This document shows positions 5,987 to 9,664 of a stretch of DNA of 9,664 nt, piece by piece. This DNA is from Pseudomonadota bacterium (GTDB lineage Bacteria; Desulfobacterota; Desulfobacteria; Desulfobacterales; Desulfosarcinaceae). The stretch lies in NCBI GenBank assembly GCA_023435265.1, contig JAEYRZ010000220.1:1-9664 (forward strand), given 5' to 3'. The position numbers and the translations under genes are program-made. Numbering within the stretch: position 1 is the stretch's first letter; each line of letters begins with the position of its first letter. Below the pieces are notes generated by a model that made no database searches, was not told the origin of the DNA, and worked only from the letters and a program-made list of their open reading frames with translations.

Positions 5987-8284
5987 ATGCCGATACTGCC
6001 GGGGCGGAGACTACGGAAGCAGACGTTTACCAGGATCGCATGCCGCCTGTTTGCGCTCACGGTTGTGTTGATTCTGCACAATACCGCCGCCTGGGGACAA
6101 CTGCCGGACCTGACGGCCGGCGATCCCACGGTTCCCTGGCATATCATGGCGGACCGAATCTACTACGATGAACCGAATCAGTCTTATGTCGCCGAAGGCG
6201 ATGTCTCAATCACCCGCGAGGGCCGTGTTCTGACGGCCGACCGCGTTGTGCTTGACGATAGATCGCGGCAGGCGACGGCCGAGGGCGATGTGCGGCTGGT
6301 TTCGGGCCAGGATCAGATATATGGCCAACGTCTCGAGCTGGATCTGGACCGGGAAACCGGCGTGCTTTCCGACGGGACGCTGTTTCTCGCCCAGAATCAC
6401 CTTTATATATCCGGCAGCGAAATCGAAAAAACCGGTCCCGAAAGTTATGCCATCCGCGATGCCACCCTGACCAGCTGCGATGACCCCAACCCGGCCTGGC
6501 GCATCACCGGACGCCGGATCGAGGTGACGATTGAAGGCTACGGTACGGCCAGGCATGCCGCCTTCTGGGTGCGCCGCATCCCGGTCGTCTACACGCCTTT
6601 TCTTTTATTCCCCGTCAAGTTGGAACGTCAGTCCGGTCTTCTGGCGCCCGCTTTCGGCTATTCGGAGCGCAACGGCCCCGAATATCTGCAACCCCTCTAC
6701 TGGGCCATCGGCGAGAGCAGCGATGCCACCATTTTCGCCCATTACCTCGACCGGCGCGGCCTGCGGGGCGGCCTCGAATACCGCTATATCCTCGATCCCG
6801 GCTCCTTCGGGACCTTGATGGCCGACGGCCTCAGGGACCGCCAGGTGGACGGCGCCGGTGAAAATTCGAGTATTTGGGGTTATTCGGACGACTCTTTTCC
6901 ACGGCCCAACAAAGACCGCTACTGGCTGCGCGCCAAGGCGGACCAGGATCTCCCGGCCGATTTCAAGGCGCGTCTGGATCTGGACATCGTCAGCGATCAG
7001 GACTACCTGCGGGAATTCAGGTCCGGCCAAAACGGCTTCTCGTATTCCCGCGACTATTTCCGGGACACGTTCAACCGGGACATCGACGACTACGATGAAC
7101 CGGTGCGCCTGAACCGCCTGAATACCAGTCGCATATGGACCAATTACACCCTGAACGCGGATATCAGCTGGCTCGATGACATTGTCAAGCGCCGCCAGGG
7201 AGAGACCGACGACACCTTGCAGCAGCTGCCGGCCGTGGCGTTCGACGGCATCCGCCAGACCGTGGGCCAGTCTCCTTTCTATGTCGGGTTTTCTTCCAGT
7301 TACGTCAATTTCTATAGCGAAGACGGCCAACGCGGACAACGGGCCGATTTTCACCCGCGCGTCTATTATCCCTTTTATTTGTTGCGCGGCATATCGGCAG
7401 AACCTTCGGCGGGTTTCCGCCAGACCGCCTGGCATATCGACCGCGAGACCGACCCGGCCGAGGACCAGCGCGATTATTACCGTGCGATCTACGACCTGCG
7501 GCTCGACCTCAACACCGAATTTTTCCGGGTGTTCAGATTCGAGGCCGCCGGTTACGACCGCCTGCGCCATGCCATCGCGCCGGAAATCACCTATGAATAC
7601 ATCCCCGACACGGAAGCGGATCAGGAAGAGGATCTTCCCCTCTTCACGCGAGCCGTCGACCGCATCGAGCGGCAGAATACGATCACCTACGGGGTGACCA
7701 ACTATCTGACGGCCCGCAGGCCCCTGCCGGCAAGCGAGGATCGTATCACCCTTTTCGATTACCTTGACTTCTTCCGCTTCAAGCTGTCCCAGAGCTTCGA
7801 TATCAATGAACACAAAGAACATGACGAAGAGAAGGAGCGCGAAGAGGATGCCGAAAAACCCTTTTCGGACATCATCGCCGAAATGGACATTACGCCGGGT
7901 CGATTTCTGAACCTGACCTCCCGGGCGGAGTGGTCGCCGTACGACAACCGCCTGAACCGTCTGCGGGCCGGTCCGAGCCTCTGGGACGATCGGGGGGACT
8001 TTCTCTATGCGAGTTATGTCTACCGCCGGGAAAATGCCAGAACTGAAACGCTGGAGGGAATCGAGGGCCTTTCCCTGACCGCCCGGCTGGTCATCGACGC
8101 GCACTGGCTTCTGCGCGGCGGGTATGAATACGATTTCGTCCGCAACGATCTGATCACCTCGAGCATCGGTTTCGGTTACAAAAGCCAGTGCTGGGGCATC
8201 GATTTCGATTACCGCGAAGAGCCCGGCGATCGCGGCTTCGTGGTATTTTTCACGCTGGTCGGCATCGGCGTGATCGGTCAATAG
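5987..8284 (+). CDS. lptD: LPS-assembly protein LptD (outer-membrane LPS translocon)
   Basis: LptD, with lipoprotein LptE, inserts lipopolysaccharide into the outer leaflet of the outer membrane. The 765-aa product begins with a basic n-region and hydrophobic segment (about 20-37, LFALTVVLIL) and a plausible signal-peptidase site near AWG/Q (37/38). Next comes an LptA/OstA-like beta-jellyroll (about 50-150: ADRIYYDEPNQSYVAEGDV, LTADRVVLDD, AEGDVRL) and then the beta-barrel domain, rich in alternating aromatic strands, to the C-terminus. The mature chain has exactly two cysteines: C164 in LTSCDDP and C735 in KSQCWGI, the positions that pair between N-domain and barrel in E. coli. ATG 5987 is chosen because AAGG lies 6 nt upstream; ATG 5972 would add five residues. 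Length is close to E. coli LptD (784 aa). It diverges from surE. Confidence 0.93.
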   Translation: MPILPGRRLRKQTFTRIACRLFALTVVLILHNTAAWGQLPDLTAGDPTVPWHIMADRIYYDEPNQSYVAEGDVSITREGRVLTADRVVLDDRSRQATAEGDVRLVSGQDQIYGQRLELDLDRETGVLSDGTLFLAQNHLYISGSEIEKTGPESYAIRDATLTSCDDPNPAWRITGRRIEVTIEGYGTARHAAFWVRRIPVVYTPFLLFPVKLERQSGLLAPAFGYSERNGPEYLQPLYWAIGESSDATIFAHYLDRRGLRGGLEYRYILDPGSFGTLMADGLRDRQVDGAGENSSIWGYSDDSFPRPNKDRYWLRAKADQDLPADFKARLDLDIVSDQDYLREFRSGQNGFSYSRDYFRDTFNRDIDDYDEPVRLNRLNTSRIWTNYTLNADISWLDDIVKRRQGETDDTLQQLPAVAFDGIRQTVGQSPFYVGFSSSYVNFYSEDGQRGQRADFHPRVYYPFYLLRGISAEPSAGFRQTAWHIDRETDPAEDQRDYYRAIYDLRLDLNTEFFRVFRFEAAGYDRLRHAIAPEITYEYIPDTEADQEEDLPLFTRAVDRIERQNTITYGVTNYLTARRPLPASEDRITLFDYLDFFRFKLSQSFDINEHKEHDEEKEREEDAEKPFSDIIAEMDITPGRFLNLTSRAEWSPYDNRLNRLRAGPSLWDDRGDFLYASYVYRRENARTETLEGIEGLSLTARLVIDAHWLLRGGYEYDFVRNDLITSSIGFGYKSQCWGIDFDYREEPGDRGFVVFFTLVGIGVIGQ

Positions 8285-8291
8285 GCAAGCC

Positions 8292-8314
8292 GGGCGGCAT
8301 GCCGTCCGCCGCCC
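8292..8314 (+). other. GC-rich hairpin just after lptD
   Basis: GGGCGGC (8292-8298) can pair with GCCGCCC (8308-8314), or GGGCGG with CCGTCC (8302-8307) around CATG. It begins 8 nt after the lptD stop. No U-run follows directly, so it is more likely a 3'-end stabilising or Rho-limiting structure than a classical terminator. Confidence 0.35.
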
Positions 8315-8333
8315 GTGGGACCGAGAAAATGGG

Positions 8334-8363
8334 TTGACTTTCTTTTTGTGGATGTGGCGGAAT
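8334..8363 (+). promoter_or_regulatory. Weak candidate promoter for the NusG-like gene
   Basis: TTGACT (8334-8339) is a good -35, but the best -10 at 18-nt spacing is CGGAAT (8358-8363), a poor match. The rest of the 236-nt spacer between lptD and the NusG-like gene contains only two hairpins. Confidence 0.25.
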
Positions 8364-8411
8364 AGGCGCGTTGGTGCGCCTGGGAGATAGACACCTTCCG
8401 GCCCGGCAGAA

Positions 8412-8447
8412 CCCGGATCCCGCAGATTGAAGTACAAAGGGTCCGGG
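8412..8447 (+). other. Predicted 5'-leader stem-loop upstream of the NusG-like gene
   Basis: CCCGGATCC (8412-8420) pairs with GGGTCCGGG (8439-8447) as a 9-bp stem with one G-U pair and an 18-nt loop. It lies 73 nt before the start codon and could be a leader structure or the foot of an autoregulatory site. No poly-U follows. Confidence 0.3.
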
Positions 8448-8520
8448 ATGATTCGAATCGTTTCCACTTCGGCGGCACCGCTGCCGGCGTGGGATGCCTG
8501 TGGTCGAATTCGGGAATATT

Positions 8521-9051
8521 ATGGCACAAGTACATTTAAGCCCCGCCTGGTATGTCCTGCACACCAAGAGCCGGGCCGAAAGCGTGGTCAACGAGGGTTT
8601 GGCAAGGAAACGCATCGAAGTGTTTCTACCCAAAATCACCGTCCCCAGCCGCCGCAAGGATCGTCGCAAGATGATCCGGCTGCCGCTGTTTCCGGGATAT
8701 GTATTCGTTAAAACCGATCTCTCTCCTGGACATCATCTCGAAATCGTCAAGACCGCCGGGGCGGTAAAGCTGGTCGGCAGTGCGCAGGGCCCCACCGCCG
8801 TACCCGAGGAAACCATTCTGAGCCTGCAGATCATGGTCGCCACCGATGCGCCCATCACGACCGGTTTCATGTTCAAGAAGGGTGACCCGGTCATGGTGAT
8901 CTCGGGTCCCTTCAGCGGCGTTGTCGGGGTTTTCGACCATTATCGCGGCAAGGACCGCATCATCGTGCATATCGAAGCACTAGGCCAGTTCGCCGCCGTG
9001 GAGGTGGATGCGGCCGATGTCGAAAAAATTCCCCGGATCCTTTCGCGTTGA
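8521..9051 (+). CDS. NusG-family transcription elongation/antitermination factor (RfaH/UpxY-like paralogue)
   Basis: The 176-aa product has an N-terminal NGN domain (about 9-105; WYVLHTKSRAE at the start and the family signature FPGYVFV at 57-63). A C-terminal KOW domain follows (about 120-172; KKGDPVMVISGPFSGVVGVF). NGN binds the RNA-polymerase clamp; in specialised paralogues such as RfaH and UpxY it suppresses pausing and termination in particular long operons, often for surface polysaccharides. The basic SRRKDRRKM stretch (43-51) just before FPGYVFV resembles these paralogues more than housekeeping NusG, and the gene is not beside secE/rplK as nusG usually is. ATG 8521 is preferred because GGGA lies 5 nt upstream; ATG 8494 would add nine residues. 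Target operon unknown; polysaccharide genes downstream of the window are a guess. Confidence 0.85.
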   Translation: MAQVHLSPAWYVLHTKSRAESVVNEGLARKRIEVFLPKITVPSRRKDRRKMIRLPLFPGYVFVKTDLSPGHHLEIVKTAGAVKLVGSAQGPTAVPEETILSLQIMVATDAPITTGFMFKKGDPVMVISGPFSGVVGVFDHYRGKDRIIVHIEALGQFAAVEVDAADVEKIPRILSR

Positions 9052-9190
9052 GGCAGGAAAGCGCCTCGGACCGGTCCCCGGCTCCGGCGGGCCGACACTG
9101 CGGGGCGACGCTGGCACTCCAGGCAGGCGCCAAGCCGCGGCGCGTTCACGTTTCTCGCCCCGGAACAGCGGGCCTCGGGTGGATAACTCG

Positions 9191-9223
9191 TTGACTTTTA
9201 TAAAATTCCATTTTATAGGTCAA
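9191..9223 (+). promoter_or_regulatory. Promoter of the HU/IHF gene, embedded in a palindrome
   Basis: TTGACT (9191-9196) and TATAGG (9214-9219) are 17 nt apart, and the predicted start lies about 40 nt before the gene. The spacer and -10 contain the perfect inverted repeat TATAAAAT-TCC-ATTTTATA (9199-9217), framed by TTGAC (9191-9195) and GTCAA (9219-9223). The symmetric, AT-rich layout across -35 and -10 suggests an operator, possibly for autoregulation, which is known for HU/IHF genes in general. Confidence 0.6.
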
Positions 9224-9265
9224 ACCACTGATGGCATTTTCGGCATGACGGGAAGGAGGGACCCG

Positions 9266-9541
9266 ATGAACAAGCTGGAACTGATCTCTGCCTTGAAGAA
9301 TCAGGCAGGGATTTCGAAGACGGAAGCGGCCCGCATCGTCCAGATCTTCTTCGAAAGTATGGCCGAAGCCATGGCGCGCGGGGAACGGGTTGAAATTCGG
9401 GGACTTTGCAGTTTTTATGTTAAGAATTACAAAAGCTATGTCGGCCGCAATCCCAAAACCGGCGACAAAGTGACCATCAGGCCCAAAAAACTTCCGTTTT
9501 TCAAATCCGGCAAAGAGCTCAAGGACCGTGTGGATTTCTAA
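9266..9541 (+). CDS. HU/IHF-family DNA-bending protein, IHF-beta-like
   Basis: The 91-aa product is a typical single-domain histone-like protein. Helix-turn-helix dimerisation arms occupy about 3-38 (LISALKNQAGISKTEAARIV), then ERVEIRGLCSF (40-50), the DNA-gripping beta-arm with GRNPKTG (60-66, intercalating P63), and the C-terminal helix PFFKSGKELKDRV. The EIRG stretch and the ending resemble IHF-beta more than HU, but the two families cannot be separated with certainty by eye. The usual GFGSF is GLCSF here, placing Cys48 at a normally Gly position. ATG 9266 has a near-perfect AAGGAGGG 5 nt upstream, which decides against the in-frame ATG 21 nt earlier. The gene has its own promoter, 214 nt after the NusG-like gene. 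It would act as a dimer, with a partner encoded elsewhere if it is IHF-type. Confidence 0.92.
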   Translation: MNKLELISALKNQAGISKTEAARIVQIFFESMAEAMARGERVEIRGLCSFYVKNYKSYVGRNPKTGDKVTIRPKKLPFFKSGKELKDRVDF

Positions 9542-9664
9542 AACGCTCTCATCGTCAGTTCTGCACGCCAATCCCCGAGGGCCTCTCCGGGCCGGCTGTT
9601 TCCCGGTTTCGATATCCTCCCCCCGTGACGGCTGCCCCCATACTGCAATCACGCGGTGCTGACC
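9542..9664. other. Right-edge non-coding stretch
   Basis: No gene is supported. Short GC-rich complementary pieces (for example CCGGG at about 9586 with CCCGG near 9602) are not followed by a T-run, so no terminator is called for the HU/IHF gene. Confidence 0.4.

Noticed and set aside
6605..8467. 620-codon minus-strand open frame
   Set aside because: Antisense shadow of lptD caused by GC-rich codon bias; LptD on the other strand has clear signal peptide, domain order and cysteines.
9008..9541. Long version of the HU/IHF frame
   Set aside because: The upstream extension overlaps the end of the NusG-like gene and the promoter region; the strong AAGGAGGG site fixes the start at 9266.

Overview
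The window looks like a chromosomal housekeeping segment of a GC-rich, Gram-negative, LPS-bearing bacterium. A sulfate-reducer-like Desulfobacterota (Desulfobacterales) is my best guess. This rests on protein style, the cysteine synthase/CysRS-like fusion and the large palindromic repeat at the left edge; no identity search was possible.

Layout. From about 5.8 kb leftward, one tightly packed minus-strand operon reads surE (5'-nucleotidase), a receiver protein with a histidine-kinase-type DHp segment but no ATPase domain, a YhaM-like OB-fold/HD exoribonuclease, tmk (thymidylate kinase), and a cysteine synthase fused to a cysteinyl-tRNA-synthetase-like domain. Gene spacings are about 34 nt, a 4-nt ATGA overlap, 90 nt and 43 nt. 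The operon runs into a roughly 103-bp imperfect palindrome at the window edge. That palindrome supplies the last gene's stop codon and could act as a terminator. To the right of a 286-nt divergent control region, the plus strand carries lptD (outer-membrane LPS translocon), a NusG/RfaH/UpxY-type elongation factor paralogue and a small HU/IHF-family gene (IHF-beta-like) with its own promoter embedded in a palindrome.

How the genes relate. The left operon combines nucleotide salvage and dTTP supply (SurE, Tmk), RNA turnover (YhaM-like), a signalling protein and cysteine metabolism. The right side combines envelope assembly (LptD) with two factors that act on transcription or DNA architecture. 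Specialised NusG paralogues often serve polysaccharide operons, so surface-polysaccharide genes may lie further right.

The most notable observation is the fused CysRS-like domain. The fold is recognisable throughout, but three of four zinc ligands, the HIGH motif and the KMSKS motif are all altered. It is probably not a functional CysRS and may be a repurposed or regulatory domain attached to a complete cysteine synthase.
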